This document shows, in pieces, positions 24,018-36,200 of a DNA stretch of 64,000 bases (positions are counted from its first letter, which is position 1; each line of letters starts with the position of its first letter). The position numbers were made by a program, and so were the translations under genes. Source of the DNA: Clavelina lepadiformis (Eukaryota; Chordata; Ascidiacea; Aplousobranchia; Clavelinidae); NCBI RefSeq assembly GCF_947623445.1, contig NC_135243.1:10170501-10234500 (forward strand), given 5' to 3'. The notes beneath the pieces are model-generated. The model did not search any database. It was not told where the DNA came from and saw only the letters and a list, made by a program, of their open reading frames with translations.

Positions 24018-24509
24018 CTATGACAAATAAGCGTTGCTGTATTACACAACAAACATATTCGCCATAAAGATCGCGTACACTGGCGGTTATTGTTACAATA
24101 TGAACGAGGACGATTGATATAGTTGATAACTTGTTTTGCTTCCGATTCGATGGTATGAGTTCCCATTCCTTAAACGGCGAGATTATATTGTTAGTTGCTA
24201 AATTCTGTTTATACATATTACTAAATGATAAAGTACCCATTTTATTTATTGCCAGACACAAAGGCTTTCATCCTCAGGCAAAGCTTACTGAATGTTACAT
24301 TGCGTTTGATAACAAGCAAAAGAGTAAAAGGTAAAGGAAAGATTGTAAACATTACAACAGTATATATATGGCACACCAGTTTAAGCGAGGTGATTTATCT
24401 GAACGTCTTTAAGGAAAATTTAAGTTTGGTCAACAAATGAATTGCAAAATCTCAAAATAAAATTTCAGCATTTCGAAAACAACCCGTGACTTGTGACGTA
24501 CCCGTCACA
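24018..24509 (+). repeat. 0.45-kb unit R2, copy 1
   Basis: Shares long blocks with 25171-25588 and 25594-26066. Landmarks in order: GATAACTTGTTTTGC, TTCCCATTCCTTAAACGGCG, CATATTACTAAATGATAAAG, CAGACACAAAGGCTTTCA, GGCACACCAGTTTAAGC and AATTTAAGTTTGGTCAACAA. It ends near a CCCGTGACTTGTGACG block. No coding capacity. Confidence 0.8.
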
Positions 24510-25170
24510 TAGCCTCCCTTCTCAAAGAGAAGCTTGCGTGAAAATAAAATTGAAAGGCAAGCTGATTTCGACAATATTGTTTCTGTGATTATAATATTCA
24601 TCATAGCCATGAAAACAAGAATTTAGCACAGTACAATGACAGAGCTCGACGAATATAACAAATATCGATACACCACTTCACTTGATATACAAAACAGGAG
24701 ACATAAGCTTACAGAAGTGTCGCATTCCCTGGCGTGTCGAAGGTTAAAAATATGAGCGATCACGTCTGCGTGTGTCTTTCCGGCTTCCGCCGCTGTAGCA
24801 AGCCTTGTTCGTGGTACTAAGATGCAGTTTGTTGCGATGTCCAATGGACTTCGTTTCTTGATGCGTAAAAAATATACACAATAGTTTGCTCATGCTCTTG
24901 GAGATGTATAACACGTTGGTTAGGCGATTAAAACTTCATCACATCAACCAGGTATTAATGTCATTAGTTCTGTTGTTTTCAAATTTGCCTTGTTGCTTAT
25001 ATTGGAGATAGAATTTCCTGAAAGCTTCCTGGTTGACTAGCGTTCGTAGTTGGCTGATCTTGCTGTTGAAACTTGGTCATGAAAACTTTATAAATAGTTG
25101 GAAACATTTCTTGCTCAATATGCAACTAACTCAGCAATTCCGAACTTATCAGGGTAGCAATTTATGACAA
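24510..25170. other. Spacer between repeat copies
   Basis: Unique sequence between copies 1 and 2 of repeat R2. A 73-codon minus-strand frame at 24623-24844 has no recognisable features and is probably chance. Confidence 0.4.
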
Positions 25171-25588
25171 ATAAAAGCAACAACGGTTGAAAATTGATAT
25201 CTTGTTTTTCTTCTGCTTCGATGATATGAGTTCTCATTCCTCAAACGGCGTGATTATGCTGCTAGTTGCTTAATTCTGTCTATACATATTACTAAATGAT
25301 AAAGTTCCTATTTTTATTTATTATAAGACACAAAGGCTTTCACATTCGGGCAAAGCTTACTAAATGTTACATTGCGCTTGGTAACAAGTAGGCCTAAAAG
25401 AGTAAAAGGTAAAGGAAATATTGTAAACATTACAACAGTAGATATATATGGCACACCAGTTTAAGCAAGATGATTTAACTGAAAGTCTTTAAGGAGAATT
25501 TAAGTTTGGTCAACAACTGAATTGCAAAATCCCAAAATAAAATTTCAGCATTTCGAAAACAACCCATGACTCGTGAGGTAACCGTCAA
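25171..25588 (+). repeat. 0.45-kb unit R2, copy 2
   Basis: Second copy of the unit described at 24018. It lacks about 70 bases near its start compared with copies 1 and 3 (the CGCCATAAA to ATGAACGAGG block). It abuts copy 3. Confidence 0.8.
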
Positions 25589-25593
25589 AACAT

Positions 25594-26066
25594 AACAAAT
25601 ATCTTCGCCATAAAAACCGACTTCTCTGTTGGTTATTGTTACAATATGAACGAGGTACAATTGATGGTTGATAACTTGTTTTAGGCTATTTCTGACGCGA
25701 TGGTATGCGTTCCCATTCCTCCAACGGCGTGACTATGCTGTTAGTTGCTTAATTCTGTCTATACATATTACTAAATGATAAAGTCCCCATTTTATTTATT
25801 CCCAGACACAAAGACTTTCACCTTCAGGCAAAACTTACTGAATGTTACATTGCGCAGTAGTAACAAAGAGTAAAAAGGTAAAGGAAAGATTGCAAACATT
25901 ACAACAGTATACTGTATATAAACTTATAAAGCACACCATTTCAAGCAAGGTAATTTATCTGACGTCATTAAGGAGAATTTAAGTTTGGTCAACAATTGAA
26001 TAGCAAGATCCCAACAAAATTTAAGCATTTACAAAACAACCCATGACTCGTCACGTAACGGTCACT
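25594..26066 (+). repeat. 0.45-kb unit R2, copy 3
   Basis: Third copy, in tandem with copy 2 and in the same orientation. It includes the TTATTGTTACAATATGAACG block and ends with CCCATGACTCGTCACGTAAC. Confidence 0.8.
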
Positions 26067-27179
26067 ATATTTCCTCATGGATTTTAAATAATTTAAGCTC
26101 AATTACTCGTTACATACAACTTCCATTTTGACGGTGACACAACGTTTACTATCAGCGTAAATCTCCAAGGCTGGAACCTATGGTTTGATGTCCAAGAGCG
26201 GTAGTGAGTATCTCAGTACTGAAATCAGCATCTTACCAACTACCTTGTAGACTGTAGAGTGTGCCAATCAGCTTCGTGAGTAGTGAGAACTTCATAATTA
26301 AGATCGTCCTGTTGCGTGTCAAAGGGCTTGGATTAGTCTCGGCCCATCCCTACTTCCAAAAATATAGTATATCCTAAACTTCGCACGATCATAGGCTAAT
26401 CAATAGTTTGTTACAATTGCCGACAGAACAAACAGCGTAATGTCGTGGCGCTACATTGTTTTCTTAATCTCTAATAGACAGACTAAAGTACTATGGCCAA
26501 GGTTAGCCTAATGTTGGTGTGTTGTTCGGTTGCTGACTCCTGACTCAGAAGGCTGCTGCTAGCTTCAGTTGTATGCTAGCTTCGCTCATCTATTGAAAGA
26601 AAAAACACGACCTTCTTACTTCAATGCTTTAATCGAACTGGCGTCTTATGCGCAAGCAGTGCAGAAAAGAATGGGATGGGAAAACGGACGCGCAGTATGG
26701 AAATTACCACTTGCGGGGAATATTCCGAGGGCGCCAACCAGCGACCAATGAAGAAGCATCCAACGGCCGCTACAGTACAACCAGACCAATGTATGACCAG
26801 GCTGGCATCATAAGGAAACGTCTGTTTTATCAACTGCCTGTTCCCGAATATGGAAAAGCTACTCAGTATATGGTTACGCAATTGGTATTTTCCATCTTTA
26901 GTAACTGTTGAGTTATCGTGCTAGTTTTAGTCATTCAAAGACTTTCCTCTGTTGGAGGATAAACACAATACCAAGACTCATTTTTACAGCACTGGGCAAA
27001 TGAAAGGCTTTCTTGGTTTGGTATAACCGTATATATATAACCATACGGTAAAGCAAACTTGTATTTGTAGGCTATTTGCTTCTGGTGCGAACTAACATCA
27101 ATTAGAACTGCCATCGACAACTGTGACGCTGAATAGTCAGATAGTGATCAGACAAAGAGCCTTTTCTATCAAAGTGTCA
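26067..27179. other. Upstream region of the PKI gene
   Basis: Lies just 5' of the PKI start codon and should contain its promoter and 5' untranslated sequence. It has a slightly GC-richer patch at about 26640-26800, where short frames occur on both strands. No recognisable protein. Confidence 0.35.
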
Positions 27180-27207
27180 ATGGCTTCAGACGTAGGAAAC
27201 AACCAAG
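27180..27207 (+). CDS. PKI coding exon 1
   Basis: Encodes MASDVGNNQ plus one base. The donor is GTATAT. The ATG is the first in this frame and sets the N-terminus before the inhibitory segment. Confidence 0.7.
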
Positions 27208-30200
27208 GTATATTCTGATTGATTTTGATTTCTGCACAATGTTAACCAAGTAATTTTTTTCGGACTTTTGTCAAGTCCAGGGGCGGATACAGCCGGGGTA
27301 CTGAAATGTTGCAACACCACCCTCAACAGTTAAAATAGTTTTTGCACGCCCTGTTTAAAAGTTTATTTTGTTGGTTAAAAACAAACATTGCTTCGTTCCA
27401 GCATTAGCATGCAGCACAACACATTTTCTAAAAACTTTTATGACAAGAGGCAAGCGTGTTTCATCTTTCCGAGTTTTTCATGTTTCTCCTTACCATTTGC
27501 ATAATGTTTTTTTCTTGCGTGTCTTTGAAATAATTGCATCTGGTTTGACCACAGTCCTGAGGCAATTGAAACCGCATTGGCACTATCAAGAAGGCCTGAT
27601 GGTAATGCAGTTAAAATTGTCCCACACATGAGTGTCAGTGGCACCTGTTGGCTTCTAGACATTTTGCTTTAGAAAATACTATTCAGGAAAAATGATATAA
27701 ACACAATGCCTAGCGGCACCGGAAGGCTATACAATGTTTGTGACATGGACATGTCATCTCATACTTTTATCAGACTTTGGCGACAACACTGTGCTAAATT
27801 ACTGTGTCATTACAAGCGAAGTAAAATATACAAAATAGAACAGGTTACAATAGGTCCCTTTTTCCCATATGGTCATATGAGTTTGTGTAGAACTCTTATG
27901 TACTGCATGACTGGAGAACGTCAACGTTGCCACTGTTTGTGGTGCAGGTTTCGCGTCAGGTTGTTGCTTTGTACCACTTGCAGGACTTTCTGCATTTCCT
28001 AGCAATTCTTTCAAATTTCCTTTTCAATTTTCTATTTCTATTTCAATAACTCAGCAATTTCCTTTCCAATTTTCTAAACATTTGATGGCAATATTATAAT
28101 GTGTGGTAATAGTATGTGAAGTCATGCTAATTTATATGTTCCTTCATTCCTTTGTCCTCTTGGCTGCACAAAGAATTTTCAAGGCAATTTGATTGTAGAC
28201 ATTTGACTATGACGTTGTTTGCGTATCTTGCAGCATCCCTGATTGGCACATCATTTATTGTGCTACACTTTCTGTTCTAAGCAAATACAGCGTTGTGATA
28301 AACCTTCGACCTGCACCTGCAGCTTTGATATATGTCACTGCAAAACTTAAACAGCTGAAGACCTGGGACAGGTGACGTTCAGGATTGATGAGAGCATTGC
28401 TGTGCTTTTCTTGCTGGCACAATCAAAAAGTGGCAGGTAATTCATGCTGACTTGATTGATTAGGTTTGCGGGTGTCATCAATGTAATGTATCTGTCAAGG
28501 TCAATATGTGAGAAGCCACCGTTAATAGAGCTTGGTTAGGCTGAAGTTATCTGACTTTTCAGAAGAGGCTGTTTCCTAGTATCACAGGTTGATCAACTCC
28601 AACCGTCGTTTATTTGGCGATGCAAGACTGTTCTGTACCAACTTTTTTTTCAAGAACCCACGAACAGGAAACGCACATACTGTAAACGCGATACTGATTA
28701 CTGTAACATACTGGAAATTGGTTAGAAGAAAAAGGTGGCACTTTACAACACAGTGCCAGGTGGTGGATTCTTGGGCATAAGTTTTTTTCATTTGTTTTTC
28801 TCAACTGAAAACTTCACTTGTGGTCATCTCTTTGTTTGCACTAATCATTACCAATGAAAAGAGGCTAGACATGTCTATATAGAGCCTGTTGTTCTGCTAT
28901 AACAGCTGTTTTAATTGTACTAATAAACGTAAGTTTTGTGATTTGTGATCTTCTATTCTATTTGTGATATCATACTGCACAAAACCCACAAGAAATATCG
29001 CTTGCTCTGCTCAAAACTAGGTTTCACGTTACGTCAATAAAGATATGACATGCAATAAACATTTTGCAAATACTTGCTGTAAAATAAGACCGACTGCTGT
29101 AACAAAATTATAGACTCACTCGAGCCGAACAAAGTCAGTTTTTTAAAAATAGTTGACCCAAGATAAAATAAAAACTTATTTCTAATTAAGTTGATTATTA
29201 TTGTTGTGTAAGTTGACCGTACTTGTATTTATGGATATAAAACTAAAGGATGTTTTATTTTAAAACTGTACAAAATAGATTAGAAAATATGATCATTCAT
29301 TTCACAGCAAATTCTTCTTTGTTTCTCTTCCAGTCTACCATATATGTTGAGTATCAGGTAGAAATGATGATTTGATCGATGCGACACACCAACAACCGAA
29401 ATATTTGCGCAGTTAGAGTGAAAGTAGAGAATACTGAAATTTTGTGTGTGAAAGTTGACAAATTTGAAATAGATTTGAACATGTTCCAATGGCACATGTG
29501 ATTTGATTAAAGAAAAAAATACACGATAGTAGAGTGAAAATACAACAATAAAAGCTTTTTTGACATGCTTATTTGTACCAGATGTATAAGTCAATGTGTG
29601 TACTTTAAAAGCTGATGGCCTGCATTTAAGTGCAGCAGTTTAAGTGTCTAGGAGTATTTAACTTAAAGAGTTGCTTTCCACACTGTTTCGCTTTCGTAAT
29701 GTATTTTGATTAACTCCTGGTTTACTTTTATTACTGACTGTTCTTTTTTCCAGATTTTTGTCAAGATTTTGCAAAATGTGCTAGATCTAAAAGAAGAAAT
29801 GCATTAGTTCCAGAACTTCAAAAAAATTTATTTGATGACGATATTTCAGCTAACTTACCTGCAGACATAAGGAAGCTTTCTGTTAAAGGTTATTTGTACA
29901 TTACTTGCAATTTTTTTAGTACTGGCACTGTGGCCTAGCCATTTAAGACTTGCAAGCACTTTTGTGCATGCTTAGGCCTTGGCTCCACCAAGAGACATTC
30001 CGATAATATTCCGTCTTTTTGTTGAGAATAGTTTTGGTGAAGTTGAAAATGGCAAATTTTTTCTTAAAATTTGAGAAAATGTATCAAAAAAAAGAAGGTA
30101 ATTGATAAAGAAAATTCTCAAAATTGCGCTGGAATATTTGAGAAAATAGAATTTGGAATTTCTTGATGGAGCCGTGCGAGGAAAAGTAAACTGAATAAAA

Positions 30201-33200
30201 TTCTACAATTGGGCTTTGTGTCAAACTACAAAGTTATAATAGGAAACAATAGCATCACTAATTATTCAATGTTGTTTGATCAAATTTGAAATATTGCATT
30301 CAGGACTTTCAAGTTAAAACTGTGAAAGTTATGTTCGTGTTAGACGAAAAGCTAGCTTTCAAAGTGCGAAATATCCCTGCCTTTATGACAGGTCACTGGC
30401 TTGATTGCTTCAAGGAAATCCAGTCGAAAATAAGTGCATGAATTCTTCAAACACTTTTCTTCACTGCTACTACTCGAATCGCTTTACTGAATCAATAGCT
30501 GTGGCTTGCGTCAAGTTCTGCAGTATGATTACCCTGTAAGTTAAACAGAAATGTCACGAAGGGATTGCTAACAGAATTATTTGCTGGCTTTGAATTGTCT
30601 GGAATATTATATTCAGGACAAGCATTAAAGTAGGGGATTCCAACTTTTTGTATTTCATGTATGCCGAAAAAGCTTGTGATGCGTTTTCGCACCCCTAGCT
30701 TTTTAAGTAGTACTGTATTTAGGATCTTGTGTTGATGGGGAGACAAAAGTTTTACAAGCTGAGACTGAAAAAAAAGCGCGAAAATTTTGTTTTTTCACAC
30801 ACCAAAAATTGCTTTAAAACGCCCTCGAAATGAAATGAATACTCATATTTATATGGCCAGTAGCGCCAAATAATTGCTCTTCCCCAGGTGTTGCACCCCC
30901 TTAAAAGTTGTCTCGCATTCCTAGTTGGGGACCCCTGCATTAAAGTATGCTCCACCAAAATAAAAAATGAAAACATAAGCAAATCTGTCATTTCCTGCTG
31001 CAGTTAACTTTGAGAAATTCCTGGCGGAGCCACTTTTGCTTTAAATTAGTTCCACTCATTGAGTTCTTTCTCACCGATTGTTTGATGCCAAATGAGTTCC
31101 ACAAAATGGAGGAGCATTTGATCAATTCGCGATATAGACGAGGCCTTAGTGACAGAAGCAGGGCGACCAATCATTCTCTTAGCTATTGTTGGATTGGGTA
31201 AAATGCAAAATGTTATGACTATGATTTATAAATAAATCATTTCAGGTTGCTTTGGTAATGTATTTCTCTTTTCACCTGCTTAGTGTCAATGGAGAGAGTG
31301 ATAAATTGCTCTTCTGTCAAAACTTTTCATGTCCAGACCTTCTTGTTATAATTATTCGAACCATATTCAAATATTAGTTTTTAAAGTGGTGTTTGTTGAA
31401 GTTTTGCTTGTGTATAATGGTTTACGAGCTAAGGATGCTGCCTTATGTAATACACTCCGTTAATGTATTGCAGTTGTTGAGTGAACACATGTTCTCTGAG
31501 GCCAGGCTTGGTGAAAAAATAATTGTTTCCTTTTATGTTTCAGTTTACAGCAGTGTATATTGTAACCAAACTTTCTCTTAACCAGGAACTGCCCACTTAA
31601 CGGCTAGTCAATTAGCCAGGTTTGCATTAACATCTTTTAATGGCATTTTCTTCAATAAAAACAATGATCTTCTCGCCATCAAACCCCAACGTAGACTGAC
31701 TTTACACTCCTCAGCCCCACACAGACGAGCGCAACATTACAACAAAACAACTTCCACGCCGCGAAGGAATCTGTGCGGGACGCTAATTACAGTAATAATT
31801 GGGCCCTCGGGGTAACGTCACAAGAGATAGAATAAAAACATGTGGACCCATGAACAAGTAAAACACAGCAGCACGTGAACATGCACAAAGAGACAATACA
31901 ACGCGGATAAATCGATGTATAAAACGTGACGGTGACAATGCGAACAACGTGATGATGCGAATAAAAACGAATAAAACGTGACGGATATAAAAACGGCGTG
32001 TAAAAATACTTCTCGTGACATATATAACCCTGATTTTGTGGCGAGCTAAAGCTATCGTCCTTTTTGGTCACAGCTTAGATAATTGTTTTGGTAGCATAAG
32101 TATTGCAATAGGTAATATCCAATTTTTTTAACAATTGTTATGAACCCAGTGTTTTCTGTGTTAGGTATATCGGTATAGCTTTGATCTGTTTGTTTTGATA
32201 AAAGCTTACCTTGCATTTTTTCCATTTAAAACGAAACAGTAGTTGTTGGGCTGCAGCTATTGAAATAGCTAGCAGATTTGTTTTGACCAAAAAGTTATTA
32301 ATCTATTATATGAGGGGTGTTCAACCCGTGGCCCGCAGGAAGGTTCTGAGTTATATATTTTTCGAAATGACTTATATTATCAACTGAATCGTCTACATAA
32401 TTTATGGCGAACTTTTATTCCGAGAAATTGGCATTTATTGTTTGCTTTCTTTGTAAATTGCTCGATACTATAGAGCAGGGGTGGCCAGACCTGCTTCATG
32501 CTCGAGCCGCATATAACAAATTCCAGTTTTAAAAGAGCCACATCACAAAACAATAAAAAACACGAATTTATTCACTTACAACGAAGTGTAGCTATTGATA
32601 AACATTAGTGCTGCGTGGTGATACTATGAGTCTCCACCTGGGCTTCACCAACTCTTTTTACAATTATTAGTATAACCGTAACCAAGACTTAAAACTAGGT
32701 CATCTCTGACGTACAGCTTCAATTTGACAGTTTACTTAACTACAGTGTACAAGTTAGCACACTTCTGTACAATAATGTACTTTTTGGAGTGTAATTTGAT
32801 TATTACTAACAATGAGTCCATTGTTACTACGTGTGACAGAACGCATTGTTTCATAATCTGATCAAACAACTCGTCTAGACCGGGAAAATGCATGTCTAAT
32901 TCAACAATGCTAATTCATTAAAGAGCCGCAATCAAAGGCTCAAAGAGCCGCAGTTTGGCCACCCCTGCTATAGAGCAATAGATAGTAGCGATAATAGATA
33001 ATATACTATAGTCTCTAGTGCAGGGGTACACAACTGTTCAAGGTAATTTTATTGCATCACAATTTATTTTTAAGATTAGAATTTTAGTATGAGGGTCTTA
33101 ATTAGAAATTAGCAGTAAACACTCAAGTGGCCCGCGCAATTATTCGTAAATCGCATGTGGCCCTTTCGCCAAAAAGGTTGGACTCCCCTGTATTATATGG

Positions 33201-33291
33201 TTGCCTTTCTGACCTAATTTGTACTTTTTCAGATGTATCAACAAAGACGAAAGCTGAAGATTTCCAAATGAAAAAATCTGAGCCTTCTTGA
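27180..33291 (+). CDS. cAMP-dependent protein kinase inhibitor (PKI), three exons
   Basis: Coding exons 27180-27207, 29754-29888 and 33233-33291 join in phase (both introns phase 1) to a 73-residue protein, close to the 75-78 of vertebrate PKI. The pseudosubstrate segment FAKCARSKRRNAL (15-27) matches the PKA-inhibitory segment of vertebrate PKI: F15 and R20, R23, R24, N25, A26 keep the spacing of human F10, R15, R18, R19, N20, A21. Alanine replaces the phosphorylatable serine, so the peptide blocks the catalytic site. A leucine-rich stretch (LPADIRKLSV, 44-53) sits where vertebrate PKI has its nuclear export signal, and the tail ends KKSEPS much as vertebrate PKI ends with KSES. It should bind free PKA catalytic subunits and export them from the nucleus. 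Intron 1 is 2.5 kb and intron 2 is 3.3 kb; intron 2 is filled by MITEs. Confidence 0.85.
29754..29888 (+). CDS. PKI coding exon 2 (pseudosubstrate and export signal)
   Basis: The acceptor TTCTTTTTTCCAG is strong. The exon carries the whole inhibitory segment with SKRRNAL and the leucine-rich export-like segment. The donor GTTATT is weak, but the phase fits exon 3. Confidence 0.85.
29974..30171. mobile_element. Possible small inverted-repeat element in PKI intron 2
   Basis: TTGGCTCCACCAAGA near 29978 pairs with TTCTTGATGGAGCC near 30157-30170. The interior is AT-rich with an A run. No target-site duplication is clear, so the limits are approximate. Confidence 0.35.
30631..30937. mobile_element. 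hAT-type MITE, 307 bp, in PKI intron 2
   Basis: Begins TAGGGGATTCCAAC and ends TTGGGGACCCCTG, imperfect inverted ends. Both flanks are cattaaag (30623-30630 and 30938-30945), a perfect 8-bp duplication. Confidence 0.85.
32312..33190. mobile_element. hAT-type MITE interrupted by another MITE
   Basis: Begins GAGGGGTGTTCAACC and ends GGTTGGACTCCCCTG. Both flanks are tattatat (32304-32311 and 33191-33198), a perfect 8-bp duplication. Its interior contains the complete MITE at 32476-32967. A further CAGGGGTACACAACTG near 33020 may be a third fragment. The right end lies about 40 bases before the acceptor of PKI exon 3. Confidence 0.85.
32476..32967. mobile_element. hAT-type MITE, 492 bp, nested
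   Basis: Begins CAGGGGTGGCCAGACC and ends TTTGGCCACCCCTG. Both flanks are ctatagag (32468-32475 and 32968-32975), a perfect 8-bp duplication. It sits inside the MITE at 32312-33190, so it is the younger insertion. Confidence 0.9.
33233..33291 (+). CDS. PKI last coding exon
   Basis: The acceptor is TTTTTCAG. It encodes DVSTKTKAEDFQMKKSEPS and stops at TGA 33289-33291. Confidence 0.75.
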
Positions 33292-36200
33292 GATTGCTTA
33301 TTTGTGACTAATAGCTGTTAACCGTCTTCGCTATACCTGTAGTTCATTAATAATAATTTCATCTAGTTCACCAATAATTCATTATTTTTTAGCATTTGTT
33401 TTCTGTGTTGAATATTTACATTTCTATGTATATGCTGTGATTACAAATTTCTTCATACATAATCTGCTTAAAATCAAGATGCAACTTGTCATAATTGTGT
33501 ACTGCCATTGTGAAGCTGAAGTTTTAAAGCTGAAAATTCACTGTTGTTTTAGATACTGTTTTGTAATGCTTAGTGGTCTTTTGACAGTTTATCATTGTTT
33601 CGTTACACCAATAAGTTTCTTTAGAGATGTTGCACATAATTTATTTGGTACTGTGTTTGTTAAATTTTTTTTTCCTTTTTAATCATATATAAGTATTGCT
33701 ATTGTTAAAATCGTCACAGTGTGCAGCTTGAATGATAACAAATATTTGCAACAGACGTGGTGATTACCACACACGTTATGGAAGTGTTCTATCAGTTAAG
33801 TTGTTGTTGTTGTTGTTAAAACCAAGTTGTGTTTGCTTGTACTGTAGTAGCTATTATAGTGTTAAACATGGGTTATTGAGCTCCGTGCTGCTTTTTGTAT
33901 TTATTTAATTAAACCGAAGACATATAGCATATGTTTATTGCTAAAAATGTAATTGCTTGATTTTATTGCATCTGCTTCATTTATTCGCGATAAGTGCATC
34001 ACGCTTCTCTGCAACGTGCTAAAAACGACGGATGGCGTGAAATTATGTTTCATGAAATTCACAAAATTTTTGTTGAATCAGTTAGGAGAGTGAGAAATTT
34101 GAACATCGCATATTGCAATGACGCTTTTCCCTATAAAATTCTCTTGGCAAGAGGAACGGATTCCAAGCCAAATTAAACGTTTTATGTTCATGGTATGGTA
34201 TCAGTAGGTGCTATTTCGTGTCTACGATAAAAGTGACGTCAGAATTAACCCCAAGATTTTATTGTGCGAGCGTAAAGCCTGGTTTTCAAATTTTGGTTCA
34301 CGATTTTCCCTACCAGAGTATAACGTCGAACTTAAATGATTTCATGACCCTGTTTTGCAACTTTAGATAACCGGTTGGCGATTGCATAAGGCATTTTGTA
34401 TGAAGAAAAAATATCTTCATTTAACAACCAATCAGCAAGATGTAAAACAAGGAGCGGAAATGTTTACTTTTTCTCATTGAATAACAGCAAAATGTTGCAA
34501 TCTAATCACATTTCATTATACACCGTTTCTTGTGTGCAATTCATAGTTAGTGTATCCACTTAAACATTTATTTGCTGTTTCATGCTCGCTCACCTGTACT
34601 TAAATATCGTGTACAAACTTCAGCTTTAAAGCGCCTGTGTCCAGAGTTTACCAGAAACAGTGTGCGGCACTGTCTTTTGAGTATTAACCGGTTTTGCGCA
34701 GAATGTTTTACGAAATATATGTGGACTTTATATTGGTATGTCCATGGGTCGGTAAAAAGAATTATTGAGTTGACCCTTTTTTCACTAGGTGTGGCTTCTC
34801 CTGCACACAGTCACAGCAAAACGTGGCGTACAGTTGCATTGTTTGCTGTAGAAACTTGACATTTGGTGACTTTTCCTAAAAAATGTTAGCTATCTGTCCA
34901 TGTGTGTTTTATAAAGTTGGATTTTGTATTTTTTGAGATTTTCCTCCCTCTCCGGATTAAAGCGTATTACTCATTTACGCACCAATAACTCGACTAACTA
35001 TTTCTCTTGTGTTCTCTTCTCGCGGTCAGCTGGTTTTCTGCACTGCGGGTGCGCGGCGTAACAAGAAAAATTTCTAGAAATGTATCACTTGTAGAAATAC
35101 TTAATTTACTCTAAATGCACTTTCTTTAGTTTTACAATTATGATGTATACAGGAAGTTAGATGTATTTGCTACTAGCCTGTAAAAATCCGATCAGTTTAC
35201 GACGTGTAGTTTTCGAGTAATTAACGATTGAAAATTTTTGGGCAGTGTCGGCCACACCTAGTTAAAATAATAATGTTGCGGGCCCGGTTTGGATAGGGTT
35301 AAACGACGTTTTGATGGAAAGCATTTGGCTTGGAAACAAAGGACAGACGTTATCAGCAATTTCTTTTGCTTCAAGCTCAATATCCAAATGAGAAGCACTT
35401 ATAGAAAACTTGATATGTCGTCACCACTAATTTCATTTCTTTGAAGCAGTGGTCGGCAAACGTTTGCTACGATGGCCCCAAATTTTCACTTCGTTAGTAA
35501 ATGAAGGCCAAGCATCAAATGTAAATTTACTTAATGCAGTAAATATTACTAGCTAACTAATAATTTCGATGTGCTTTTCTATTTTTGGCAGCAGGCATTA
35601 TTTGTTGAAACTTTCAGGATAACTTTAATGAACTTTTAATCTATTTACGTGCTTTCCACAGGTTTTAGCAATATACGGTAACGTGCAATTAACTCGCATC
35701 ACATATGTTAAGTCGTATTGCAGCATTGAAACTAAAACAAGCATTGGTTTGTTTGAACGTGGGTTGAAATCCCACTAGCTGACTATAGCAGTTAGTTCTC
35801 ACTACTTTAGATTTAGAAAATTAGTTATGAGATATGAAATTTAGAATCAGCTTTCCAATTTGTTGGATATTATCGTTTCATCGTTATTGATGACATAAGT
35901 CATATAGCTTGAACCTCTGTGTATAACTTTTCGCCGACTAAAGTGTGACAAGGTTGTCCAAACTTTTTTCACTGAGGGCCATGAGCTAAAAAAATAACCA
36001 GTGTCTGGGCAACTCATTATGTGTGAAGATCACTGCTTTGCCTACAACGCAATAAATACCGTAAGAACAAGAACAAAGGTATTTTCTTTTTGAAAATGTT
36101 AAATAATTATAATAGGCTGAGAAAAATATCGTCCAAAGTAATAAAAACTCACACAACTCTAGCGACTCGCTTGCCCTTACTTTTGGGTAACTAGGTCTGC

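Noticed and set aside
24018..26066. CRISPR-like or satellite array
   Set aside because: Only three long, diverged units with irregular spacing; not a CRISPR array, and the genome is eukaryotic.
26569..26911. Frames on both strands upstream of PKI
   Set aside because: They overlap each other in a slightly GC-richer patch; no recognisable protein, no start or splice support.
27368..28014. Frames of 71-98 codons in PKI intron 1
   Set aside because: Overlapping on both strands without motifs; inside an intron defined by the flanking PKI exons.
29280..29594. 104-codon minus frame in PKI intron 1
   Set aside because: Composition is biased to hydrophobic and aromatic residues from AT-rich codons; no motif or partner exon.
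35456..36000. Two hAT-like ends as a complete MITE
   Set aside because: The two ends (CAGTGGTCGGCAAAC and AAGGTTGTCCAAAC) do not match each other and no target duplication was found.
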